A DNA stretch of 64,000 nucleotides, taken from assembly GCF_031081985.1 (NCBI RefSeq), contig NZ_JARWSK010000005.1, positions 247,967 through 311,966 of the forward strand, in the 5' to 3' direction. The DNA comes from Komagataeibacter xylinus (GTDB taxonomy: Bacteria > Pseudomonadota > Alphaproteobacteria > Acetobacterales > Acetobacteraceae). Each line of letters opens with the position of its first letter. Within the stretch, counting starts at the first letter, position 1. The notes beneath the pieces are model-generated. The model saw nothing but the letters and a program-made list of their open reading frames with translations, did no database searches and was not told where the DNA came from. Made by a program: the position numbers and the translations under genes. This document shows, one piece after another, positions 37,498-44,939 of the stretch.

Positions 37498-38132
37498 GAT
37501 ACCAGCCCCCCGATCTCGGTCGTCAGAGCGGCGATTTCGCGGGCGGCAATCCCTTGGGGGCGAAGATCGCACACCAGACGGCCGGTGCGCGCAGCGTCGG
37601 CGAACGCGACCCGCTGACCGATCCGCGCCGCCAGTGCCGCCGGCTCGTGGCCGGCCAGCGCCAGCCGGGTTTCGCGGGCGATGACCGTGCGCGCGGCGCA
37701 GCGGTTGAGCACGAAACGGGCGAGAAGGCCGGGACGGAAGAGGCGCGCGTCCGCTAGCAGCCGCAACATCTCGGCCGAGGCCCAGCCGTCGAACGGCGAA
37801 GGCTGCGCGGGAATCAGCACCAGGTCGGCGGCCAGCAGGGCGGAGCGCAGCAGCGCCGCCACGCGCGGAGGACCGTCGATGACGACGTGATCCACCCCCT
37901 GAGCCAGTGCCGGCGCCTCGTGGTGCAGCGTATCGCGCGCCAGCCCGATCACGCCGAACAGCCGTGGCAGTCCCTCCCGCACCCGTTGCGCCGACCAGTC
38001 CAGCGCCGAGCCCTGCGGGTCGGCATCGATGACCGTCACGCGCCGGCCTTCCCGAGCCCATTGGCCCGCGAGATGCAGCGCCAGCGTCGTCTTGCCGACG
38101 CCGCCCTTCTGGTTGAGGAAGGCCACGATCAT
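37494..38132 (-). CDS. parA: ParA family ATPase
   Basis: 212 residues. Walker A is the deviant form QKGGVGKTT (about residues 8-16), followed by VIDADPQGSALDWS and HVVIDGPPRVAALLRSALLA. VLIPAQPSPFDGWASAEMLR is the usual ParA block. It probably stabilises the excised circular element, with the ParB-like protein at 59587-61644 or the RHH protein as partner. It overlaps the RepA-like gene by ATGA. Confidence 0.93.
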   Translation of the reverse strand: MIVAFLNQKGGVGKTTLALHLAGQWAREGRRVTVIDADPQGSALDWSAQRVREGLPRLFGVIGLARDTLHHEAPALAQGVDHVVIDGPPRVAALLRSALLAADLVLIPAQPSPFDGWASAEMLRLLADARLFRPGLLARFVLNRCAARTVIARETRLALAGHEPAALAARIGQRVAFADAARTGRLVCDLRPQGIAAREIAALTTEIGGLVS

Positions 38133-39184
38133 GGCCCCTCTCCGGGGGTTATCCGCAGATCGGGCGGGGTGCCAACATCCTTAAAGTTAGACTCTTTTAA
38201 GTTAGATTCTAAGTTAAGGGCATCATAACCATTTGATTCAACGTCGTGATTCGGCGTTTTCCGCAAACGATAGCACGGATGCCGTGGCAGTGATGGCACG
38301 GATAAATCCACAACTGATAGCACGGATGGATTCACAGCTTGTCCACAGGCCCCTGTGGATAGTTTGGCAGGCGCGAAGGCCAAAGTGTCGTTACCGTTGC
38401 GGTCGGGGCGCACCGACAGCCGATAGCCGGGAAAGGGCTGCCGCTTCGTCATTTCGCGCAGTTCGAAGGCAAAGCGACGATAGGGGGAAAGGCTGGCAGA
38501 TTTTTCGTAGAGATGGCGCAGGCCGAAGGCCCAGCCCGCACGCTGGCGACCGCCATGCTTGCGCACGATGCGATAGAGCCAGCGCTCCAGACCGCCTGTA
38601 AGGCCAAAATAGGCCGGGTCGATGGTCAGCACGAGCGCATCGTCGAGAACGGCGTGGTAGAACCAGTCGGGCAGGATCAGTTCGATCACACGGGTGCGCC
38701 CTTCCCGCTCGGTATGCCGTTTCCATTCGTTGATCCAGGAAAAGCGGTGCAGTTGCCCCTTTCCGGTCTGCCGGAGCGAGGTCTTGATCGTGGTGGATTG
38801 CAGGCGATCGAAGGCTGCTTCCAGCCGCTCATAATCCCGCGCACTGTCGCCTCGGCCGATGAAGGTCAGGATCTCGCGCGGGCTGGCCACCATCAGCCGC
38901 GACGTGCGCCGACCAGCGTCACGTGCGGCAACGAGATGGCTGGCGGCCCAGATCAGCACGTCAGCGTCCCAGATCGTGGCCATGCCATGCTCGGCGGACG
39001 CCTCGACCCGGATGGTGACGTCCGGGGTCCGGTAATCGATCGGAACCATGCGAGGGGATTTAGCGAGGCTGAAGAACGGGAACGCCATCAGATCCTGCGC
39101 ATCGCGAGGGGCGAAATCTCCCGCGATGGCATGGAAGAGTTCCAGTTGCTCGCGCTCAGAGCGCGCCCTGCCGGGCGGGGACAT
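38129..39184 (-). CDS. RepA-like replication initiator protein
   Basis: 351 residues. LMAFPFFSLAKSPRMVPIDY, IWDADVLIWAASHLVAARDA, TRVIELILPDWFYHAVLDDA and GLERWLYRIVRKHGGRQRAG are the conserved blocks of the plasmid replication initiator A family of alphaproteobacteria. Near the C-terminus the repeat NLESNLKESNFK is encoded by short direct DNA repeats (about 38180-38218), which look iteron-like. It suggests the excised element can replicate. It lies between parA and the AlpA-like gene. Confidence 0.88.
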   Translation of the reverse strand: MSPPGRARSEREQLELFHAIAGDFAPRDAQDLMAFPFFSLAKSPRMVPIDYRTPDVTIRVEASAEHGMATIWDADVLIWAASHLVAARDAGRRTSRLMVASPREILTFIGRGDSARDYERLEAAFDRLQSTTIKTSLRQTGKGQLHRFSWINEWKRHTEREGRTRVIELILPDWFYHAVLDDALVLTIDPAYFGLTGGLERWLYRIVRKHGGRQRAGWAFGLRHLYEKSASLSPYRRFAFELREMTKRQPFPGYRLSVRPDRNGNDTLAFAPAKLSTGACGQAVNPSVLSVVDLSVPSLPRHPCYRLRKTPNHDVESNGYDALNLESNLKESNFKDVGTPPDLRITPGEGP

Positions 39185-39477
39185 CAGCGCCGGCTCCCGC
39201 GCGAGGAAGCCTGCGTCGGCGGGATCAGCGGGCTTTGCCGTGCGGCCGCTGACACGGTGCCGGCGGTGGTGTCCGAGGTGTGGGCGCGTGCTCCGCTCTC
39301 TACCCAGGCCTGCAGTTCATCGACCCGATAGACCACACGGCCGCCGAGCTTCGAGTAGCGCGGGCCGGTGCCGTAGATCCGGTGTTTTTCCAGGGTGCGA
39401 ATGGAAAGCCCGACGAAGCGCGAAGCGTCGGGCGTGCGCAGATAGCGCGGCGGCAGATCGCTGTAATTGGCGGACAT
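39184..39477 (-). CDS. AlpA/MerR-like HTH protein, candidate recombination directionality factor
   Basis: 97 residues. YLRTPDASRFVGLSIRTLEK and HRIYGTGPRYSKLGGRVVYR are the winged helix of AlpA/excisionase-type proteins; the C-terminal 30 residues are Ser/Ala-rich. It is the first gene of the ICE operon rdf-repA-parA-methylase-...-relaxase. In the Mesorhizobium ICEMlSym system the gene in this position, rdfS, encodes the excision factor; the same role is inferred here. A strong dyad lies 88 nt upstream. Confidence 0.85.
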   Translation of the reverse strand: MSANYSDLPPRYLRTPDASRFVGLSIRTLEKHRIYGTGPRYSKLGGRVVYRVDELQAWVESGARAHTSDTTAGTVSAAARQSPLIPPTQASSRGSRR

Positions 39478-39564
39478 GAGGTGGCTCCGTGGTCGCTGGC
39501 TGGGGCCGCGGGACAGATGCGGCCAGCAGGGATCAGCGTGGCGGAGCGAGGTCTTCCGGGACTA

Positions 39565-39595
39565 GGACCGATCTCACCGGGGACGAGATCGGTCC
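39565..39595. promoter_or_regulatory. Perfect inverted repeat upstream of the AlpA-like operon
   Basis: GGACCGATCTC (39565-39575) and GAGATCGGTCC (39585-39595) form 11-bp perfect arms with a 9-nt loop. It lies in the 217-bp gap between the AlpA-like start and the antiporter 3' end. It could be an activator site, an mRNA leader hairpin or part of oriT. Confidence 0.6.
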
Positions 39596-39694
39596 TTGAA
39601 GGGGGACGCTGACAAAACTCCGCCCCCCCAACAAACATCGTGTTATTGGACTTCGGTGGGCGCAGCTATGTCCGGGAAAACGGAGGAAGGCTGA

Positions 39695-40954
39695 CTACGA
39701 CTGGGATGCGGATGCCGGATAAAGTCTGCGAGCAACCCGCTCCATGGTCAGCCCCTGCACGATGATGGTGAACACGACGACGCCGTAACAGACCGGCAAC
39801 AGCAGGTCGCGCAAGTCTCCGGGCGGCAATCCAAGTGCCAGAGAGACGGAGATGCCACCACGCAGGCCGCCCCAGGTCAGAATACCGAGAACGCGGCCCC
39901 GCTCCCATTGCCTCAGATGAACCGGAAGCGTTGAAAACAGCACGCTCAATGCCCGCACGGCAATGGACAGCGGGATTACGGCAAGCGTCGCCAGCACCGT
40001 AAACAGATGCGGCGTGATCTCAAGGATTTCAAAGCCGATCAGCATGAACAGCAGAACATTCAGCACCTCATCAATGAGTGTCCATGCGCTGTCGAGTTCC
40101 TTGCGGGATGCCTCATCGAAAACGGAGTGACTATAGCTTGTTCCAAAACACAGTCCCGCGACGACCACAGCAATCGCACCCGACATGCCAAGCTGATTGG
40201 CGATGCTGAAGGTTCCAGTCGCCAGAGCCAGCGACGTCAGCAGATCAATATGCGGATCCCGCTGCCCCTTAAGCACACTGAGCGCGATCCATCCGGTCAA
40301 TGCGCCCAGCAAACCGCCACCGATCGCCTCGCGGCAGAAACTCAGAGCAATCTCGGAGGTGGTTACCCCCTGACTGTCCCCGGTAGCAAGTCCGATCGTG
40401 ACACCGAAAATGACAACCCCTACGCCATCATTAAACAGGCTTTCCCCCGCGAAAACAGCCTGAAGCGGTCCCGGCAATCCTAGACGTTTCAGCATTCCCA
40501 CGACCGAAACCGGATCGGTTGGTGCGAGAATAGCGCCGAGGACGATGCACCACGCAAAAGGAATGGCGTGGCCTAACAGGGGAAAGACACACCACGCCGC
40601 GATCGCCAGAAAGGCGACAGCCAGCACGGTCCCCAGAACAGAGAGGGCCGTGACCGAGGCAAGCTTTGCTCGCAGATACCCGACATTCACCTGCATGGCT
40701 CCAGCAAAAAGCAGAAGCGACAGCGCACCATTAAGAAATGTCACAGGCAGATTGATGGATCCGAGCACAGATCGTGGAAGAGCTTGAAGATCATAGGCCG
40801 GAATCAGCGGATTCAGGATCATGACCAGAAGCGATGTCAGCAACGAAAAGACAAGCACGCCAATCGTGACTGGAACGCGGAGCGTATGGTGATTGAGAAT
40901 GCTGAATCCTGCCGAGAGTGTCAGAAGCAGGGCGAGGAGGCTGATGGTATCCAT
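39695..40954 (-). CDS. Na+/H+ antiporter, CPA1/NhaP type
   Basis: 419 residues from the ATG at 40954 (MDTISLLALLLTLSAGFSIL). About 12 hydrophobic segments are present. Diagnostic blocks are ILAPTDPVSVVGMLKRLGLP, AGESLFNDGVGVVIFGV (paired ND as in CPA1 antiporters) and TWGGLRGGISVSLALGLP. It expels sodium or protons to protect the host from salt or acid. It lies between the transfer operon and the excision-control cassette as a cargo gene. Confidence 0.93.
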   Translation of the reverse strand: MDTISLLALLLTLSAGFSILNHHTLRVPVTIGVLVFSLLTSLLVMILNPLIPAYDLQALPRSVLGSINLPVTFLNGALSLLLFAGAMQVNVGYLRAKLASVTALSVLGTVLAVAFLAIAAWCVFPLLGHAIPFAWCIVLGAILAPTDPVSVVGMLKRLGLPGPLQAVFAGESLFNDGVGVVIFGVTIGLATGDSQGVTTSEIALSFCREAIGGGLLGALTGWIALSVLKGQRDPHIDLLTSLALATGTFSIANQLGMSGAIAVVVAGLCFGTSYSHSVFDEASRKELDSAWTLIDEVLNVLLFMLIGFEILEITPHLFTVLATLAVIPLSIAVRALSVLFSTLPVHLRQWERGRVLGILTWGGLRGGISVSLALGLPPGDLRDLLLPVCYGVVVFTIIVQGLTMERVARRLYPASASQS

Positions 40955-41064
40955 GGTTTCATGGCTGGCCGCTCCCACTTCCTACGTCAAGAAAAACCGG
41001 CAATGGGCCGCTACTGGAAAATCTTGATTGTTTGTTGAGTGGCACAAGCAGGGACGACACCGGC

Positions 41065-41809
41065 CTACCGCCCACGAAACGGGTGCAGTAGCAAGCGCCG
41101 ATATCCTCCGTCAGTCAGTCCCCGCGCAAAACGCACCAGCCGTTTCATGCGGAAATGCAGATCGTGAGAGAGCCAGTCCCCTGCAGAAACCTCCCGACCG
41201 AACAGGACGCCGGCGATCTCGCGCTGCGACACCCCGTCGTCCAGACCGTCGAGCGTCCGGAGCGCCAGGATCAGCCTGCGGATGCGATCGGATGACAGGC
41301 AGGCCGGATCACGACCGGGACGCCGCTCCATCAGCACGCGCCAGAGCCGCAGGGCGGCCTGGACACGCACCTCGAACAGCGCGTCGAGCGGTAGAAGCAC
41401 GCCGACCTGAGCCCCGTCCGGCGGCAGGACGTACAGCCGCATGACCGTCTCCCCCTGCTCGACCAGCACTTCTCCCGCCATATCGGCTGCCCAAGCGAGT
41501 GAGAGCGGCCGATACGGCGCGTCAGCCAGTGCTGTCGGCAGGGGGACAACCGCAATCACGGCCGGCGATACCGCAACAGTCCAGCGGGCGGCACGCGGAT
41601 CGAGGGCCGTGCGGACACTCTCGAAATCGCAACCCCCAGCGCCGGGCGAAGGCTTCGGCGTCTGTTGCGGATAGCGCGGCGCGCTGAAGGGCAGCCCGCT
41701 CGCGGATAAAGTCGCGGTTACGGCTGACAAATTGCAAGGCAAAGGCGGGGGCGTCGAGCGACCGCAGGCCCTCGTACGCGCCCGCCGACCGCCAGTTGGC
41801 GCGGCTCAT
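41065..41809 (-). CDS. FseA-like excision activator (DUF6499 + DUF2285), needs a +1 frameshift
   Basis: Two overlapping frames. The first starts at 41809 (MSRANWRSAGAYEGLRSLDA) and reaches codon 62, TTT at 41626-41624, in the context CGA TTT CGA. The second frame, +1 relative to the first, continues from TTC (41625-41623) with ESVRTALDPRAARWTVAVSP and DUF2285 blocks such as RIRRLILALRTLDGLDDGVS, RGREVSAGDW-type sequence and HDLHFRMKRLVRFARGLTDG. Slipping UUU to UUC gives an uninterrupted 247-residue protein (RRWGLRF-ESVRTAL). In Mesorhizobium, msi172/msi171 are fused the same way by programmed +1 frameshifting to make FseA, which activates the excision factor gene. Without the shift the first frame runs on to 41522. 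A simple mutation is the alternative. Confidence 0.82.
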
Positions 41810-41941
41810 GGCGTCGTCTCCGATGCGTAACGGGTGGGAACAGGGCAAGCACTTGCTCGCGAGAGTATGCCAGACCGTCCTGTTGCCCGCTACGTCCCGG
41901 TCCTGCAACAGGTCTTGCTGATAACGCAACGATTGAGGGTG

Positions 41942-42220
41942 TCAGTGGGGAGCACCGCCCCGCAGGAGATGCTGGTAGCCATGTTCGGTCATCCAGTGCG
42001 CCCGCGCCAGATGGCTGTGCCAGCAGCGGTGGACGCCCTCGGGATCGGCTGCCGGGTCGCGATGGAGCACGATGCGGGCGACCTCGCGCCAGTCGGCGCC
42101 GTCGGCCTCGGCGTCCAGCAGACGCAGATAGGTAATCAGATGCTGTTCGTCGTAGCCGGTGAGACAGGACGCTTCCGGGGCACTGTCGGCGACGGACGGG
42201 TCGAGCGGTGGCTTCTGCAT
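41942..42220 (-). CDS. QseM-like DUF2285 antiactivator candidate
   Basis: 92 residues. ASCLTGYDEQHLITYLRLLD, AEADGADWREVARIVLHRDP and WHSHLARAHWMTEHGYQHLL are a stand-alone DUF2285-type domain. In Mesorhizobium ICEs the small DUF2285 protein QseM binds FseA and TraR and blocks excision; the neighbour here is the FseA-like gene. The protein sits between the XRE gene (11 nt upstream) and fseA-like, on one strand. Functional identity is inferred from family and context. Confidence 0.78.
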   Translation of the reverse strand: MQKPPLDPSVADSAPEASCLTGYDEQHLITYLRLLDAEADGADWREVARIVLHRDPAADPEGVHRCWHSHLARAHWMTEHGYQHLLRGGAPH

Positions 42221-42231
42221 GGGAGAGCCGA

Positions 42232-42516
42232 TCAGGTCGGAGAACGAACGCGACGCACCCTAGCCTGCCGCGTTTCGGTACCGGAAGTCTCGTTAAGAAA
42301 CATGACGCCGCGCCCTTGTCCGGACTCGATGAACAGGATGCCCGCCGCCTCCAGCGCGCGGCGGACCTGGTCGGTCGTACCCTCATGGACACCGAGACCG
42401 CGCTCGGATTCGAGGCGCTTGAGTGCGGTCAATGCTACGAGGGCCTTTTCAGCAAGCATCTCCTGTGTCCAGTTCAGGAGTGCCCGTGCCGCCCTTACCT
42501 GTCGGCCGGTGATCAT
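42232..42516 (-). CDS. XRE-family regulator, QseC-like candidate
   Basis: 94 residues. MITGRQVRAARALLNWTQEM and LAEKALVALTALKRLESERG form an HTH-3 domain, followed by GTTDQVRRALEAAGILFIES. A strong promoter with a 19-bp palindrome over its -10 lies just upstream, which suggests autoregulation. It heads the unit with the QseM- and FseA-like genes. In Mesorhizobium, the XRE-type QseC controls qseM; equivalence is inferred. Here the genes are codirectional. Confidence 0.82.
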   Translation of the reverse strand: MITGRQVRAARALLNWTQEMLAEKALVALTALKRLESERGLGVHEGTTDQVRRALEAAGILFIESGQGRGVMFLNETSGTETRQARVRRVRSPT

Positions 42517-42556
42517 CCATGATCACATCCGACATGCTCGGATTACATACCAGAAA

Positions 42557-42589
42557 TACGACTATAATAGTCGTATAATGAAGATTCAA
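42557..42589 (-). promoter_or_regulatory. Promoter and palindromic operator of the XRE-qseM-fseA unit
   Basis: Minus strand TTGAAT (42589-42584), 17-nt spacer, TATAGT (42566-42561). The palindrome TACGACTAT-A-ATAGTCGTA (42557-42575) covers the -10 and half the spacer, so a bound dimer would block RNA polymerase. The same palindrome, with two changes, recurs at 61839-61857. Confidence 0.72.
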
Positions 42590-42690
42590 CACCGTTCTTT
42601 CAGCATGATGCCGGAAGAGAGTCGGTGCCGGGGCTCCCCGACGGAGAGAACCTGTCGGTGGATTGTCGGCATGTACGATCAAACGAAAAA

Positions 42691-42709
42691 CCCCCGCCTT
42701 ACGCGGGGG
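42691..42709 (-). terminator. Rho-independent terminator
   Basis: CCCCCGC and GCGGGGG stems with a 5-nt loop; on the minus strand the hairpin is followed by TTTTTCG. It overlaps the stop codon of the 50-residue gene just before it and should separate that gene from the XRE unit. Confidence 0.85.
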
Positions 42710-42851
42710 TCTCGTCGTCGTGGTATCTGGCCGCGAATTGCGCGCATACCTGCTTCAGTTCACGCTCGATTTTGGCCCGCTCACGACGGCTGAGGTGAAA
42801 GCTGGTCAGTTCGGCGCGCAGCATCTGGATGTGGTCGTGTAACGTGGTCAT
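42699..42851 (-). CDS. Small 50-residue conserved-type protein
   Basis: ATG at 42851 with AAAGGAG 9-15 nt upstream, TAA at 42701-42699. The peptide starts MTTLHDHIQMLRAELTSFHL and continues SRRERAKIERELKQVCAQFA, so it is highly charged and probably a single coiled helix pair. The stop codon lies inside a strong terminator, which is good evidence of a real monocistronic gene. Function unknown; I know similar short ICE proteins without assigned roles. Confidence 0.7.
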   Translation of the reverse strand: MTTLHDHIQMLRAELTSFHLSRRERAKIERELKQVCAQFAARYHDDETPA

Positions 42852-42954
42852 CGTCCTGCTCCTTTCGTTTCTCGAAGACAGGCCGCCGCCTCATGCGCGC
42901 GTGAATCGGGTCAAGGATCGCCGCAGGCGACCGCGCCAGCGGCACGCGGGGGAG

Positions 42955-42999
42955 CCGATTTTGTCCGGTGTGCCCGCAGGGTGCACCGGGCAAAATTGG
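42955..42999. repeat. Long imperfect inverted repeat between two ICE genes
   Basis: CCGATTTTGTCCGGTG (42955-42970) and CACCGGGCAAAATTGG (42984-42999) pair at 14 of 16 positions, the two exceptions being G-T type, with a 13-nt loop. It lies in the 336-bp gap between the 50-residue gene and the second DUF736 gene, which otherwise holds no gene I can support. It may be an RNA leader hairpin or an oriT-like dyad. Confidence 0.55.
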
Positions 43000-43187
43000 G
43001 GGGACCGCGCGTCCTTGAGGCGGTTCACGCCGGGCATGGTACAATGGGAAGGCTGAGGGAAGCCCTGTTTCCCTTCCCTGCCCGCATACGGGTGGATCAG
43101 GCGCGACGCGATGGGGGCCGCAGCCGTTTCACGACCGGTCATGCGAAGGCCCCGCCCGGACCGGCCGGGCGGGGGATCGCTGGCACC

Positions 43188-43514
43188 TCACTCGCCGTTG
43201 CGGCGACCGTTGGGGCGGGACCAGATCAGGCTGTAGGTCTCGCCGTCCTCGTCATTGAAGAGGTTGGCGAAGATCGGGGCGTTGAAGCTCGGATCGTCGA
43301 GCTTGAGGCCCAGATAGCTGCGTCCCTCGTTGGACTGCTTGGACCAGGCGGCTCCGATCTCGGCCCGGTTGACGAACACCCGGTGGCTGGGGGCGTTGTC
43401 ACTCTGGCGTCCCGTCTCGGGAACGATGCGGACATTGCGGACCTGAACCGAGAGGGTGACGATCTCGCCGACATACTCGTTGCCGGACTTCTTGAAGGTG
43501 CCGATGGTGGCCAT
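43188..43514 (-). CDS. DUF736 family protein (second copy)
   Basis: 108 residues. MATIGTFKKSGNEYVGEIVT, NAPSHRVFVNRAEIGAAWSK and GRSYLGLKLDDPSFNAPIFA are full-length DUF736 blocks. It is clearly paralogous to the protein at 35175-35513 but diverged. It has a long leader containing nested hairpins. Function unknown; conserved on alphaproteobacterial ICEs. Confidence 0.92.
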   Translation of the reverse strand: MATIGTFKKSGNEYVGEIVTLSVQVRNVRIVPETGRQSDNAPSHRVFVNRAEIGAAWSKQSNEGRSYLGLKLDDPSFNAPIFANLFNDEDGETYSLIWSRPNGRRNGE

Positions 43515-44115
43515 GATACTGCTCCGTGATCTCTGTTATCGAGCCCGCACCATTGCGGCCTCGATGGCGATCGACGAGCCGGGGGCGATCGGCGGCGCAC
43601 CCTTCAGGGCCGCAGCGCAGCGGAGGACGGCGGGACGGAATTTTCTTGTCTCGCGAGGAATGACGGCGCAGCCGTCAGGGGAAGAAAATTACGGCCTGCC
43701 GTTGCGCCATAGCCGATCGAGGCGCAGCCGCCCCTCGGCTAGATCAGCCATTTTCAGAGGCCGTATGCGTGCGTGGCCCGACAGAGCGACCATCACGGAG
43801 GACATGAGGCCCCCTCGGCGTTCAGGATCCGGCAGGAAAGAGCATGAGCGTCGTCACGGGTTCGTTTCGGGCCATGACATGACCCGTTCCGGGGAGCGAT
43901 ACCTGACAGATTGCCGCGCTATCCGTTGTTTCTGTCAGCCAGTCGCGGGCGAGCGCCGTCCATGACCGAGTGGTTCCAAGAGGAAAGCGACCAGGGCCAG
44001 TAAACGCGTTGAGGCGAAGCTGGCGCCACGTCAGCCGCCCTCCCCTGATGACAGGGACTGGCAGCCATATGAAGCATCTGGTCTGGTTCCCTGCCTGCAG
44101 TCTGCCGGGACGGGG
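43515..44115. other. Non-coding leader region with nested hairpin
   Basis: About 600 bp with no gene I can support. It holds a nested structure: outer arms AATTTTCTT (43639-43647) / AAGAAAATT (43682-43690) around the perfect hairpin TGACGGC-gca-GCCGTCA (43661-43677). A GC-rich tract at 43608-43635 (core GCAGCGCAGCGGAGGACGG) recurs near the nested hairpin at 45966-46057. It lies upstream of the DUF736 gene. Confidence 0.55.
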
Positions 44116-44556
44116 TCAGACGCGCGCGATGTTCCCGCCGGACGGTCCGGGTGGGGCCACGGCTGTAAAGCGGATAAAAGCGGTGATCCCCACCGCGATC
44201 GCGCCGATGACGGAAAAAAAGAACTGCCACGCCACAGACGGCATCATCATCTGGGCAATCCCATGTGTGGTGCTGTAGCCCATGATGATAGCGGGCACGG
44301 TATAGAGCAGGACAATCAGCAGCCTGAGCCACGCCCAGGGCACGCAGGCAAATGCGATCTGGCCGAGAATGAAGGTCGCGGCTCCCGCGACAAACCCGAT
44401 GATGATCGCACCAGGCAAGCCGGCACCGGTATCAAAGGTCCAGAGCGCGGCCATCAGACCGATAGCACAGGGCAGTGCGAAAACTGCGACGGTGAAGAAG
44501 AACCAGCACAGGAAGCCAATGCCGGCAACGAGCAGGAAGGGAGCAAGGATGAACAT
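44116..44556 (-). CDS. Small polytopic membrane protein
   Basis: 146 residues from the ATG at 44556 (MFILAPFLLVAGIGFLCWFF). Four or five hydrophobic segments are visible, including GAIIIGFVAGAATFILGQIA, LRLLIVLLYTVPAIIMGYS and FFFSVIGAIAVGITAFI. I recognise no family. It is divergent from the small plus-strand gene at 44721. A role in transfer or exclusion is possible but unsupported. Confidence 0.65.
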   Translation of the reverse strand: MFILAPFLLVAGIGFLCWFFFTVAVFALPCAIGLMAALWTFDTGAGLPGAIIIGFVAGAATFILGQIAFACVPWAWLRLLIVLLYTVPAIIMGYSTTHGIAQMMMPSVAWQFFFSVIGAIAVGITAFIRFTAVAPPGPSGGNIARV

Positions 44557-44720
44557 GGCGGTGGTCTCCGTGCAATCGACGATGTCGGACGGGTGCGCCT
44601 GCCACCACCACCACGGCGCAATCCGCATCATAGCGAAAACGATGTGTCGACGGAACGAGAATCGTACTGGCGTCCGGCACGCGGACGTGCATCGTTATCG
44701 TCTCTCAGGGAGAAGACGTC

Positions 44721-44930
44721 ATGGCGGAAATCACGGGGCGCGAACTGCATCTGGTCAAAAAGGCACTCGCCATTGCGGTGCTGGCGATCGAGCGGCAACC
44801 AGGGCCGTTTCAATCCTATTCGGACATGCAGGACATGAAGGGCCTGCTTGACCTCCTGGTGCCCGGCGACACCGAACTGGCCTTCTATGCCCGCGCCGCA
44901 CGGATCGCGGTCACGGGCAATCCGGAGTGA
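44721..44930 (+). CDS. Small conserved-type protein, 69 residues
   Basis: MAEITGRELHLVKKALAIAV followed by LAIERQPGPFQSYSDMQDMK and GLLDLLVPGDTELAFYARAA. A good ribosome-binding site (AGGGAG) lies 8-13 nt before the ATG. It is an all-helical soluble protein of unknown function, convergent with the DUF2493 gene 9 bp away. Confidence 0.7.
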   Translation: MAEITGRELHLVKKALAIAVLAIERQPGPFQSYSDMQDMKGLLDLLVPGDTELAFYARAARIAVTGNPE

Positions 44931-44939
44931 AGACGGCGC

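Noticed and set aside
43456..43965. A long plus-strand frame across the DUF736 leader
   Set aside because: It starts antisense to the DUF736 gene and runs through the nested hairpin; composition is Arg-rich, as in shadow frames of GC-rich DNA.
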